DNA of 64,000 nucleotides from CAIOYC01 sp038327995. Lineage in GTDB: Bacteria > Pseudomonadota > Alphaproteobacteria > Caulobacterales > Caulobacteraceae. The stretch is taken from positions 1 to 64,000 of the forward strand of contig JBBQLP010000007.1 of the NCBI GenBank assembly GCA_038327995.1. The letters run 5' to 3'. Shown here piece after piece: positions 48,208 through 55,892 of this stretch (the stretch's first letter is position 1; each line of letters starts with the position of its first letter). The position numbers and the translations under genes are program-made. The notes below the pieces were generated by a model. It searched no databases, was not told the origin of the DNA, and saw only the letters and a program-made list of their open reading frames with translations.

Positions 48208-49022
48208 GGCTGTGGCGAGGCCGAAGGTTGTGGCGCCGGCGTGGGTGGGGGTTCGGTTGGCTGATCGCCAAAGTCCGGCAGCGTCTTCACGTCGAGCTTG
48301 CCGCCGGTGACTTCCGCTTCCCGGTTCTGCAAAAAATAGGAACGGAAAGAGGCGTAGGTGTCGGTCGCAGAAGCCTCCAGCGCCGCCAGCTCACCGTCGG
48401 CGTCCGCGCGGGTCTGCAGGCCGCCCGCGACGACGCTGGTCGCGCCCACGGCCGCGTCGCCCGGATAGCGCGCGTAGACCAGCGGATTGAGGACCAGCCC
48501 CGCCGCGCCTCCTATCGCGTCGCGCATTGTCGTCGGCCCCACCACAGGCACGAATATGTAGGGCCCCGCCTTGAATCCGTAGTGGGCGAGCGTGATCCCG
48601 AAATCGTTCGGATGATGCGCCAGGCCCGCTGGGGTGGCCACGTCGATGAGCCCCGCCAATCCCACCGTGGTGTTGCCAGCGAACCGGGCCAGTGTCCTGC
48701 CCGCCTTCTTGCCGTGCCCTTGAAGGATATCGTTGACGAAGATCGCCGGTTCGCCAAGGTTTGAAATGGCGTTGCCGAGTCCTCTTCTGACGGGGCCGGG
48801 CACGATCCGTTTGTAGCCGATCGCTGCGGGCCGGATGAGAACGCGATCGAGGAACTGATGGACGCCGAAAAACGCCCGATTGAGCCCCTCAAACGGATCC
48901 GAAGCGCCAGCGACACCCGTCGCGGCGGCCTGCGCCATGCCTGGAGCGAGCGCGACAAGGACGGAGGCGACGAGCAACGCCTGTCCCAATCTAACGCGTA
49001 TCGAACGGCTGTTCCGCATCAT
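48204..49022 (-). CDS. MlaA/VacJ-family protein with non-lipoprotein signal
   Basis: MlaA proteins sit in the outer membrane and take lipids from the outer leaflet. The 272-residue product shows the family core DPFEGLNRAFFGVHQFLDR, FVNDILQG, VGLAGLIDVATPAGL and VPVVGPTTMRDA. Uniquely, no cysteine precedes this core: the signal (MMRNSRSIRVRLGQ...GMAQA) ends in an ordinary AxA site, so the protein should be released, not lipidated. The C-terminus is Pro-rich. ATG 49022 has AGGGA six bases upstream; ATG 49049 is also in frame. It heads the hpnA-B-C-D-E-shc-hpnG operon. Confidence 0.9.
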   Translation of the reverse strand: MMRNSRSIRVRLGQALLVASVLVALAPGMAQAAATGVAGASDPFEGLNRAFFGVHQFLDRVLIRPAAIGYKRIVPGPVRRGLGNAISNLGEPAIFVNDILQGHGKKAGRTLARFAGNTTVGLAGLIDVATPAGLAHHPNDFGITLAHYGFKAGPYIFVPVVGPTTMRDAIGGAAGLVLNPLVYARYPGDAAVGATSVVAGGLQTRADADGELAALEASATDTYASFRSYFLQNREAEVTGGKLDVKTLPDFGDQPTEPPPTPAPQPSASPQP

Positions 49023-49147
49023 TGCAGTCCCTATAGAGCCGTCCATCATCGGCGTCCGCGAAAAATTGCTTTCGCAGGCCGCAGATTTCCTGATCTCGAT
49101 GCCTATTTCGCCGCTAGGATCAGGCTCGCAAACAGCGGAATAGAGCC
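49023..49147. promoter_or_regulatory. divergent promoter region between the two hpn operons
   Basis: This 125-base region drives mlaA-like/hpnA-G to the left and hpnI-L to the right. No clear operator repeat was seen. Both operons being controlled here makes it the main switch for the pathway. Confidence 0.45.
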
Positions 49148-50308
49148 TTGACGAGCGTTGTGGAAGCGCTCGGCGCGGGCGTCTCGGTTCTGGCAGTTGC
49201 GGGATTGCTCTACACCGCTATGTCAGGCGTTTTCGTGCTTCGGTTTTTCCGGGGCCCCAGTTCGGCGCCGACGCCCACGCACGAACATCGGCGTTCGGTC
49301 AGCGTGACAGTCATGAAGCCTCTTCACGGCGACGAGCTGGGACTGCGCCAGAACCTCCAAAGCTTCTTCATCCAGACAGGGTTAGGTCCAGTCGAAATTC
49401 TGTTTGGGGTGCAGGACGCCGCCGACCCCGCGCTCAAGGTCATCAAGTCCTTGATCGCCGAACATCCCATCGGCGCGGCGAAGCTCTGCCTCGATGAGAG
49501 GGAACACGGTTACAATCGGAAAGTCTCCAATCTCATCAACATGGCCAGCCTGGCGAGTGGAGAAGTTTTCGTGCTCAGCGACAGCGATATATCTGCGCCT
49601 GCCGACTATCTCTCGCGGGTGCTGCACGCCCTGGTGCAGCCTGGCGTCGGCGTCGTCACCTGTCCCTATTACGGCAAGGGAGAAGCCGGCTTCTGGTCGC
49701 AGATTGCGGCCATGGGGCTCAGCTATCAGTTCTTGCCGAACGTCGTCACCGGAGTCGCCCTCGGCATGGCCAGACCCTGCATGGGCTCTACCATCGCCTT
49801 GCGACGGGAGACGCTGGAGCGGATCGGTGGGTTTGAGCGCTTTCGCAATGTCCTTGCGGACGACTATGCGATCGGCGCCGCGGTCAGGTTGCTTGGGCTG
49901 AAGTCCGTGACGGCGCCGGTGCTGGTGTCGCATAGCTGTACGGAAAAAGCCCTGACTGCGCTTTTCCTGCATGAGCTTCGGTGGGCCAGGACCGTGAAGG
50001 GAGTCGATCCGGCCGGCCACGCGGGCAGTATAGTGACCCACCCGTTGCCTTTGGCGCTGTTGGCGCTGCTGTTGCTCGGCCCGGAGCCCTTCTCGATCCT
50101 GCTCCTCGCCGCTGCTTTTCTCGCCAGGATATGGCTGATGAGCATCGTCGATCAGGCGTCAGGTCAAAGACTGGGCGCTTGGTGGATCATTCCGATCCGG
50201 GATATGCTATCATTTGTGGTGTTCGTGGGGTCCTTCTTCAGCCAGGCTGTTGAATGGCGAGGGGCGAAGTTCCACGTGACGACCGACGGCGACCTTAGCC
50301 CCCTGTAG
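49148..50308 (+). CDS. hpnI: hopanoid biosynthesis glycosyltransferase HpnI
   Basis: HpnI adds an N-acetylglucosamine to bacteriohopanetetrol. The 386-residue protein is a ceramide-glucosyltransferase-like GT2 enzyme with an N-terminal span, MKPLHGDELGLRQNL, FGVQDAADPA, LSDSDISAPADYL and the LRWAR motif (for QxxRW), then C-terminal membrane segments. The start is TTG 49148 with GGAATAGAG upstream; GTG 49160 is an alternative and the next ATG is 24 codons in. It leads hpnJ by seven bases in a coupled unit. Confidence 0.92.
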   Translation: MTSVVEALGAGVSVLAVAGLLYTAMSGVFVLRFFRGPSSAPTPTHEHRRSVSVTVMKPLHGDELGLRQNLQSFFIQTGLGPVEILFGVQDAADPALKVIKSLIAEHPIGAAKLCLDEREHGYNRKVSNLINMASLASGEVFVLSDSDISAPADYLSRVLHALVQPGVGVVTCPYYGKGEAGFWSQIAAMGLSYQFLPNVVTGVALGMARPCMGSTIALRRETLERIGGFERFRNVLADDYAIGAAVRLLGLKSVTAPVLVSHSCTEKALTALFLHELRWARTVKGVDPAGHAGSIVTHPLPLALLALLLLGPEPFSILLLAAAFLARIWLMSIVDQASGQRLGAWWIIPIRDMLSFVVFVGSFFSQAVEWRGAKFHVTTDGDLSPL

Positions 50309-50315
50309 GACCACC

Positions 50316-51743
50316 ATGCTGCGCAGTCTCTTTCTTCAGGCCCCCTCTTTCGACGGTTACGACGGTGGCGCGGGCGCCCGCTACCAGATGAAGCGTGAGG
50401 TGAAGTCGTTCTGGTTCCCCACCTGGCTGGCGCAGGCCGCCGCCATGGTGCCGGGCTCCAAGCTGATCGACGCGCCGCCGCACAAGACCTCGTTCAAGGA
50501 CATCGAGGCGGACGTGAAGAGTCATGAGCTGGTCTTCATCCACACATCCACCCCCTCGTTCAAGTCCGACTGCCATACCGTGCGCTTGATCCGGGCGATC
50601 AATCCGACCGCCATGATCGGCTTCATCGGCGCCAAGGTGGCGGTGGAATCGCGCGAGAGCATGGAGGCCTGCCCCGAGCTCGATTTCGTCTGCCGCAATG
50701 AATACGAGCAGACCGTCAAGGAATTGGCCGAGGGCAAGGACTGGAAGGACATCAGGGGCCTCAGCTACCGCGACGCCACGGGTAAGATCGTGGCCAATCC
50801 CGAGCGCCCCATCGAGATGAACATGGACGTGCTCCCCTCCGTCCTGCCGTTCTACAAGCAGCTCAAGGTCGAGAACTATTTCGGCGGCTATCTGCTGCAC
50901 CCCTATATGTCCTGGTACACGGGGCGAGGCTGCAAGAGCCGCTGCACCTTCTGCCTCTGGCCCCAGACCATCGGCGGGCACAAGTATCGCTACCAGAGCA
51001 CCGAGCGGGTGGTGGAAGACGTGAAGTACGTGCGGCGGGAGTTTCCGCAGGTGCGCGAGATCTTCTTCGACGACGACACCCTGACCGACGACCATGACCG
51101 GGTGGAAGAGTTGGCCCGCGCGCTCGGGCCGCTAAAGGTCGTCTGGTCCTGCAACGCCAAGGCGAATGTGCCGAGGAAGACTCTGGAAGTAATGAAGGCC
51201 AATGGCCTGCGCCTCCTGCTCGTCGGCTACGAGAGCGGCAACCAGAAGATACTGCACAACATCAAGAAGGGCCTTCTGATCACCGTCGCCAAGCAGTTCG
51301 CCAAGGACTGCCACGACCTCGGCATCATTGTGCACGGCACCTTCATCCTCGGCCTGCCCGGCGAGACGCGCGAGACGATCCAAGAGACCCTCGCCTTCGC
51401 CAAGGAGGTCAACCCCCGCACGCTTCAGGTTTCGCTGGCGGCCCCGTATCCCGGCACATTCCTCTACAAGCAGGCGAAGGAGAATGGCTGGTTCGCGTCG
51501 GACATCGATCTTCTAACCGACGACGGCACCCAGATCGCACCGCTGAGCTACCCCGATCTGGGGCACACGGAAATCTTCAATTCGGTCGAAGACTTCTACA
51601 AGAAGTTCTACTTCCGCCCCTCCAAAATCGTGGAGATCGTCGGCGAGATGCTGACCTCCAAGGATATGCTGGTGCGGCGTCTGCGCGAGGGGGTGGAGTT
51701 CTTCCAGTTCCTGCGCACGCGCGAAGACATGATCGTCTCGTAA
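50316..51743 (+). CDS. hpnJ: hopanoid biosynthesis radical SAM enzyme HpnJ
   Basis: HpnJ converts the amino-sugar head group to the cyclitol ether in bacteriohopanetetrol cyclitol ether, by ring contraction. The 475-residue protein has a B12-binding-type N-terminal region and the radical SAM cluster motif C206-KSR-C210-TF-C213. DDDTLTDD and FILGLPGET are typical of this subfamily. It has a normal ATG start seven bases after hpnI and precedes hpnK by ten bases. Unlike its neighbours it does not use TTG. Confidence 0.93.
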   Translation: MLRSLFLQAPSFDGYDGGAGARYQMKREVKSFWFPTWLAQAAAMVPGSKLIDAPPHKTSFKDIEADVKSHELVFIHTSTPSFKSDCHTVRLIRAINPTAMIGFIGAKVAVESRESMEACPELDFVCRNEYEQTVKELAEGKDWKDIRGLSYRDATGKIVANPERPIEMNMDVLPSVLPFYKQLKVENYFGGYLLHPYMSWYTGRGCKSRCTFCLWPQTIGGHKYRYQSTERVVEDVKYVRREFPQVREIFFDDDTLTDDHDRVEELARALGPLKVVWSCNAKANVPRKTLEVMKANGLRLLLVGYESGNQKILHNIKKGLLITVAKQFAKDCHDLGIIVHGTFILGLPGETRETIQETLAFAKEVNPRTLQVSLAAPYPGTFLYKQAKENGWFASDIDLLTDDGTQIAPLSYPDLGHTEIFNSVEDFYKKFYFRPSKIVEIVGEMLTSKDMLVRRLREGVEFFQFLRTREDMIVS

Positions 51744-51753
51744 GACCACGCAG

Positions 51754-52593
51754 TTGAAGCGGCTGATCGTCACCGCCGACGATTTCGGCGCCGCGGAAGC
51801 CGTCAACGAGGCGGTTGAGGAGGCACATCGACACGGCGTCCTCACCTCCGCCAGCCTGATGGTCGCCGCGCCGGGCTGCGCCGATGCTGTTGCAAGGGCA
51901 AGACGGATGCCGACGCTGCGGGTCGGCCTGCATCTGGTGCTCGTGGAGGGGCGGCCCCTGCTGCCGCCTTCGACGCTGCCCAATTTGGTCACAAGCGAGG
52001 GCCTGTTCCGCACCGACATGGCGCGAATGGGCGCCGACATCTTCTTCAAGCCTCACGTGCGTCGCCAACTCGCCGCAGAGATCGAAGCCCAGTTCGATGC
52101 TTACCGAGCGACCGGCCTTCCGCTCGATCACGTCAACACCCACAAACACTATCACCTGCACCCCACCATCGCCGGACTGATCATCAGGATTGGGCGCCGC
52201 TATGGGCTTCGCGCCAGCCGCGCGCCGGTGGAACCTCGCCGGGTGCTGGCCGCAGTCGATCCCGCCGCTACGCCGCCGCCAGCCTATGCGACTGAGCCTT
52301 GGGCGCGGCTTGTGCGGGCGCGCTATCGAAGGGCGGGGATAATGATGGCCGATCAGGTGTTCGGCCTCGCGTGGTCGGGCGCCATGACGACCCAGCGGGT
52401 GGCGGGGATCATCGAGCGCCTCCCCAACGGCCTAACGGAACTCTATATGCATCCGGCGACCAACGGAGGGTTCGAGGGCGCGGCCCCCGGCTATCGCTAC
52501 GCGGAGGAGCTTGCAGCCCTGACGGCGCCCGAGACTCGAGGGGCCGTGCAAAAAAGCGGAGCAATGCTCGGCGGCTTCACGGACTTCCTCTAA
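51754..52593 (+). CDS. hpnK: hopanoid biosynthesis deacetylase HpnK (YdjC/ChbG fold)
   Basis: HpnK removes the acetyl group from the N-acetylglucosaminyl hopanoid made by HpnI. The 279-residue carbohydrate deacetylase begins KRLIVTADDFG with metal-binding D9/D10, and has HVNTHKHYHLHP, which supplies metal-binding histidines. The only start compatible with the family N-terminus is TTG 51754, with no strong Shine-Dalgarno site, ten bases after the hpnJ stop. It should act after HpnI and before HpnJ. Confidence 0.92.
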   Translation: MKRLIVTADDFGAAEAVNEAVEEAHRHGVLTSASLMVAAPGCADAVARARRMPTLRVGLHLVLVEGRPLLPPSTLPNLVTSEGLFRTDMARMGADIFFKPHVRRQLAAEIEAQFDAYRATGLPLDHVNTHKHYHLHPTIAGLIIRIGRRYGLRASRAPVEPRRVLAAVDPAATPPPAYATEPWARLVRARYRRAGIMMADQVFGLAWSGAMTTQRVAGIIERLPNGLTELYMHPATNGGFEGAAPGYRYAEELAALTAPETRGAVQKSGAMLGGFTDFL

Positions 52594-52658
52594 AGACAGG
52601 CTGGCCGCTTAGGCTTGAGCCCAAGACCGCGCCGCGACCCAGACTACAAGGACCGCCT

Positions 52659-53663
52659 TTGAACCGTCTGAAACTCAGTTTCGCCGCCGCATTCCTGGTG
52701 GGCCTGATCCTCACTGTGGGCGCGGTCGTCTATGTGGGGGCGGGCGATGTTCTGAAGTCGGTCCAACGGATCGGCGTGGTGGGGTTCCTCGTCTACACCT
52801 GCTGTAATTTGCTCGTGTTCATACCTCTCGGTCTGGCGTGGTGGTGCGTGGCGCCGGGGGTCAGCGCGCGGCGCGCCATGCTGTTCCCCTGGGGACGACT
52901 CGTGCGCGAGGGGGCCTCCGACGTCCTGCCGTTCTCGCAGCTCGGCGGGCTTGTGGTGGGACTGCGCGCGGTGCAGCAGCGGGGGGTATCCGAGGCATTG
53001 GCGATCGCCTCCCAGATTGTCGATCTATCGACCGAAATGGCGTCGCAACTTGTCTACACCCTGTTTGGCGCCGCGATGCTGACGGCGATGTTGTTCCACG
53101 CCTCGCAAGCCAGAACCCTGCTCTGGACCACGCTCTTGGCCCTCTTGGTCGGCTCGGCCGTTCTGGGCGCGATCTATCTTCTCCAGGGCAAAGGGCTTGA
53201 TCTGATCGCTTCGGTGCTCGGGCGCTGGATCTCCAACACGCGAGATCGCACGGACGCAGTGAAGGCCCTTTTGAAGGACATCTACGCCCGGCCCCGTCGC
53301 CTTGCGGCAGGGTTTGCGTTTCATGCGCTAAGCTGGGTGCTGAGCGGCACAGGCTCCTGGATCGCGTTTTCCTTCATTGGCGTACATATCGACCTGTGGA
53401 AGGTTCTGACCCTGGAAAGCCTGATGGCGGCGGTGCGCGCGGTGGCCTTCATGACGCCGGGCGCGCTGGGCTTTCAGGAAGGCGCCTATGTCCTGACCGC
53501 GCCGTTGTTTGGTCTCCCGGCAGAGACCGCGCTCACCCTGTCGCTCCTGAAGCGCGCCAAGGATATCGTGATCGGCGCCCCTGCGGTGCTGGCGTGGCAG
53601 TATGTGGAAGTCGCGATGAAGAAGCGCCACGGCGACCCCGCTGAAACACCGGCCTCGTCATGA
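52659..53663 (+). CDS. hpnL: HpnL, hopanoid-associated membrane protein of the lysylphosphatidylglycerol synthase-like TM family
   Basis: The 334-residue, eight-to-nine-span protein belongs to the UPF0104/LPG-synthase TM family; its function with hopanoids is unknown. TTG 52659 is supported by AAGGA at 52648-52652 and by its position at the first helix. A longer reading from 52299 would run through hpnK. Conserved text includes LPFSQLGGLVVGLRAV, TPGALGFQEGAYV and LSLLKRAKDIVIG. selD begins four bases after its stop. Confidence 0.88.
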   Translation: MNRLKLSFAAAFLVGLILTVGAVVYVGAGDVLKSVQRIGVVGFLVYTCCNLLVFIPLGLAWWCVAPGVSARRAMLFPWGRLVREGASDVLPFSQLGGLVVGLRAVQQRGVSEALAIASQIVDLSTEMASQLVYTLFGAAMLTAMLFHASQARTLLWTTLLALLVGSAVLGAIYLLQGKGLDLIASVLGRWISNTRDRTDAVKALLKDIYARPRRLAAGFAFHALSWVLSGTGSWIAFSFIGVHIDLWKVLTLESLMAAVRAVAFMTPGALGFQEGAYVLTAPLFGLPAETALTLSLLKRAKDIVIGAPAVLAWQYVEVAMKKRHGDPAETPASS

Positions 53664-53667
53664 GGCG

Positions 53668-54741
53668 ATGATGAACACGCCCGCACAAGAACCGTCGCTG
53701 ACCTCGCTGGCGCATGGGGGTGGGTGCGGGTGCAAGATCGCGCCATCCGTTTTGCGCGAGATTCTCGCTGGTATGCCGTCGGCTGCCCCCTTTGGTAGTT
53801 TGCTTGTCGGCGCGGAGACCTCCGACGACGCAGCGGTCTGGAAGCTGAACGCGGAACAGGCGCTGGTCGCCACCACAGACTTCTTCATGCCTATCGTCGA
53901 CGACCCGTTCGAGTTCGGGCGTATCGCCGCCACGAACGCCCTGTCCGACGTCTACGCCATGGGGGGAACGCCCATTCTGGCGCTGGCCATCGTGGGAATG
54001 CCGGTGAATGTGCTGTCGATGGCGACCATTCGCCTGATCCTGGAAGGAGGAGCTTCGGTCTGTGCAGCGGCGGGAATCCCCATCGCGGGGGGCCATTCCA
54101 TCGACAGCGTCGAGCCGATCTATGGCCTGGTGGCGCTGGGCCTGGTTCACCCGGACAAGGTCTTGACGAACCGAACCGCCAAGGCGGGCGATGTCCTGAT
54201 CCTCACCAAGCCGCTGGGCGTAGGCGTATTCAGCGCGGCGTTGAAACAGGGCAGACTGGACGCCGCAGGCTATGCCGCCATGATCGCCTCGACCACTCAG
54301 TTGAACGCGGTGGGCAAGGATCTGGCGGGCAGGGGGGGCGTGAAAGCGGTCACGGACGTGACGGGATTCGGACTGCTCGGACACGCGCTGGAAATGGCTG
54401 TCGGTTCCGGCGTCGAGGTCGTGATCGACGCCGACGCCGCGCCGTTCTGGCCGGGGGCGGAGAAACTCGCGCAGGACGGGGTTCGCACGGGCGCTTCGGG
54501 ACGCAACTGGACCAGCATCGCCGCCTCAACGACGCTTCCCCCGGCTTTCTCGGAGTGGCGCAGGGACCTGTTGTGCGACCCGCAAACTAGCGGAGGTCTT
54601 CTGGTCGCGGCGGCGTCCACCGAAGCCGATGCGGTGCTGGCGTTCATTCGCAGATCGGGTTTCGATCATTCCTGCCGGGTAGGCGTGGTGCAGAAGGGGC
54701 CGGGGCGGGTTCGCGTGATCTCCTCGGCCGCCGGACGATGA
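53668..54741 (+). CDS. selD: selenide, water dikinase
   Basis: SelD makes selenophosphate, the selenium donor for tRNA 2-selenouridine and selenocysteine. The 357-residue protein has the catalytic GGGCGCK motif with C20 and K23, so this is the cysteine form, not selenocysteine. Other landmarks are TTDFFMPIVDDPFEFGRIAATNALSDVYAMGG and DPQTSGGLLVA. GAGGCG precedes ATG 53668/53671. It begins four bases after hpnL and overlaps selU by ATGA, so it appears to share the hpnI-L transcript. Confidence 0.96.
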   Translation: MMNTPAQEPSLTSLAHGGGCGCKIAPSVLREILAGMPSAAPFGSLLVGAETSDDAAVWKLNAEQALVATTDFFMPIVDDPFEFGRIAATNALSDVYAMGGTPILALAIVGMPVNVLSMATIRLILEGGASVCAAAGIPIAGGHSIDSVEPIYGLVALGLVHPDKVLTNRTAKAGDVLILTKPLGVGVFSAALKQGRLDAAGYAAMIASTTQLNAVGKDLAGRGGVKAVTDVTGFGLLGHALEMAVGSGVEVVIDADAAPFWPGAEKLAQDGVRTGASGRNWTSIAASTTLPPAFSEWRRDLLCDPQTSGGLLVAAASTEADAVLAFIRRSGFDHSCRVGVVQKGPGRVRVISSAAGR

Positions 54742-55793
54742 TCGAGACCGCCCTCACCGCCGATCCAGCGACGATCAGAGGGTTCGACGAGGTTATCGAC
54801 GTGCGCACCCCGGCCGAGTTCGCGGAGGACCATGTACCGGGCGCCGTCAACCTGCCTGTGCTGAATGACGCCGAGCGCGCCGAGATCGGGACGATCTACG
54901 TCCAGCAGTCCAAGTTCCTGGCCAGACGGATGGGCGCGGCCCTGGTGTCGCGCAACATAGCCGATCATTTGCTGGGGCCGCTGGCCGGAAAGGGCGGCGG
55001 CTATCATCCGCTGATCTACTGCTGGCGCGGTGGGCAGCGGTCGTCGGCGATGGCGACGGTGATGTCGCAGGTGGGATGGCGCGTCGGGTTGCTGCAAGGT
55101 GGGTATCGCACCTACCGACGCCACGTAACGGCGACGCTCTACGACGCCCAAAGCCCTCTCAGTGTCGTGCTGCTGACGGGCGGCACGGGGTCGGGGAAGA
55201 CCGTGATGCTGGGCTTACTGGCGAAGCGCGGGGTTCAAACCCTCGATCTCGAAGCCCTTGCCGTTCACCGGGGCTCGCTGTTCGGTGCTTACGGACCCAC
55301 AGCCCAACCCAGTCAGAAGATGTTCGAGTCCCGGTTGCTCGCTGCCATGGAGCGGCTCGACCCTGCCTTGCCCACCGTCGTCGAGGCTGAGTCCAGCCGC
55401 ATCGGCAATCTTTTCATTCCGCCCACCCTGTGGACGGCCATGTCTGAAGCCCGGTTTCTGGAAATGCACGTTCCCGCAGCGGCGCGAGCGCGTCATGTGG
55501 TCGAGACCTGCCGCGACATTGCTGAAGACGCCCCAGCGCTCATGGCGGCTCTGACGAAACTGCCCCGGCATCACAGCGGGGAAGTGCGAAGCGCTTGGGC
55601 GTCGATGGCGCGGGAGGAACGGATCGAGGAACTGGCGCTGCAGCTTATCGAAGCCCACTACGATCCGGCCTATCGGCGCTCTGGCGAGCGGCCTCCGGAG
55701 CGCAAAATCGGCGACCTGCATCTGGCCGGTCTCACCGAGGGCGAGCAGGAACGCGCTGCGGATCAGGCGGCGATCTTGCTCGGGCGATTGTAG
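54738..55793 (+). CDS. selU: tRNA 2-selenouridine synthase (MnmH)
   Basis: SelU replaces the sulfur of 2-thiouridine at the tRNA wobble position by selenium, via a geranylated intermediate. The 351-residue protein has a rhodanese domain (about 15-130) with catalytic C95 in CWRGGQRS, and a P-loop GGTGSGKT (148-155) in the C-terminal half. The donor is selenophosphate from SelD, and the two genes are coupled by ATGA. Geranylation links it by substrate to isoprenoid supply (geranyl diphosphate). A palindrome follows its stop. Confidence 0.95.
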   Translation: MIETALTADPATIRGFDEVIDVRTPAEFAEDHVPGAVNLPVLNDAERAEIGTIYVQQSKFLARRMGAALVSRNIADHLLGPLAGKGGGYHPLIYCWRGGQRSSAMATVMSQVGWRVGLLQGGYRTYRRHVTATLYDAQSPLSVVLLTGGTGSGKTVMLGLLAKRGVQTLDLEALAVHRGSLFGAYGPTAQPSQKMFESRLLAAMERLDPALPTVVEAESSRIGNLFIPPTLWTAMSEARFLEMHVPAAARARHVVETCRDIAEDAPALMAALTKLPRHHSGEVRSAWASMAREERIEELALQLIEAHYDPAYRRSGERPPERKIGDLHLAGLTEGEQERAADQAAILLGRL

Positions 55794-55802
55794 AGTCTCA
55801 GA

Positions 55803-55818
55803 GACGATTGCAAACGTC
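55803..55818 (+). promoter_or_regulatory. 16-bp near-perfect palindrome upstream of the propeller/phosphoesterase gene
   Basis: The GACGATTGCAAACGTC block is symmetric at 14 of 16 positions and looks like a binding site for a dimeric regulator. It is preceded by GTCTCAGAGAC (55795-55805), another short palindrome. The centre GATTGCAAA recurs at 58802-58810 ahead of the TonB receptor gene. Confidence 0.5.
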
Positions 55819-55892
55819 ACGACGGGCTTTCAATATCCGTTCGCCGCGCCGCCAGGCGCAGGTTCTCGCCCCTCCAGAGATCGGTTGAAGCT

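Noticed and set aside
53725..53736. Selenocysteine in SelD
   Set aside because: The catalytic position reads as a Cys codon (TGC) in the GGGCGCK motif, not TGA.
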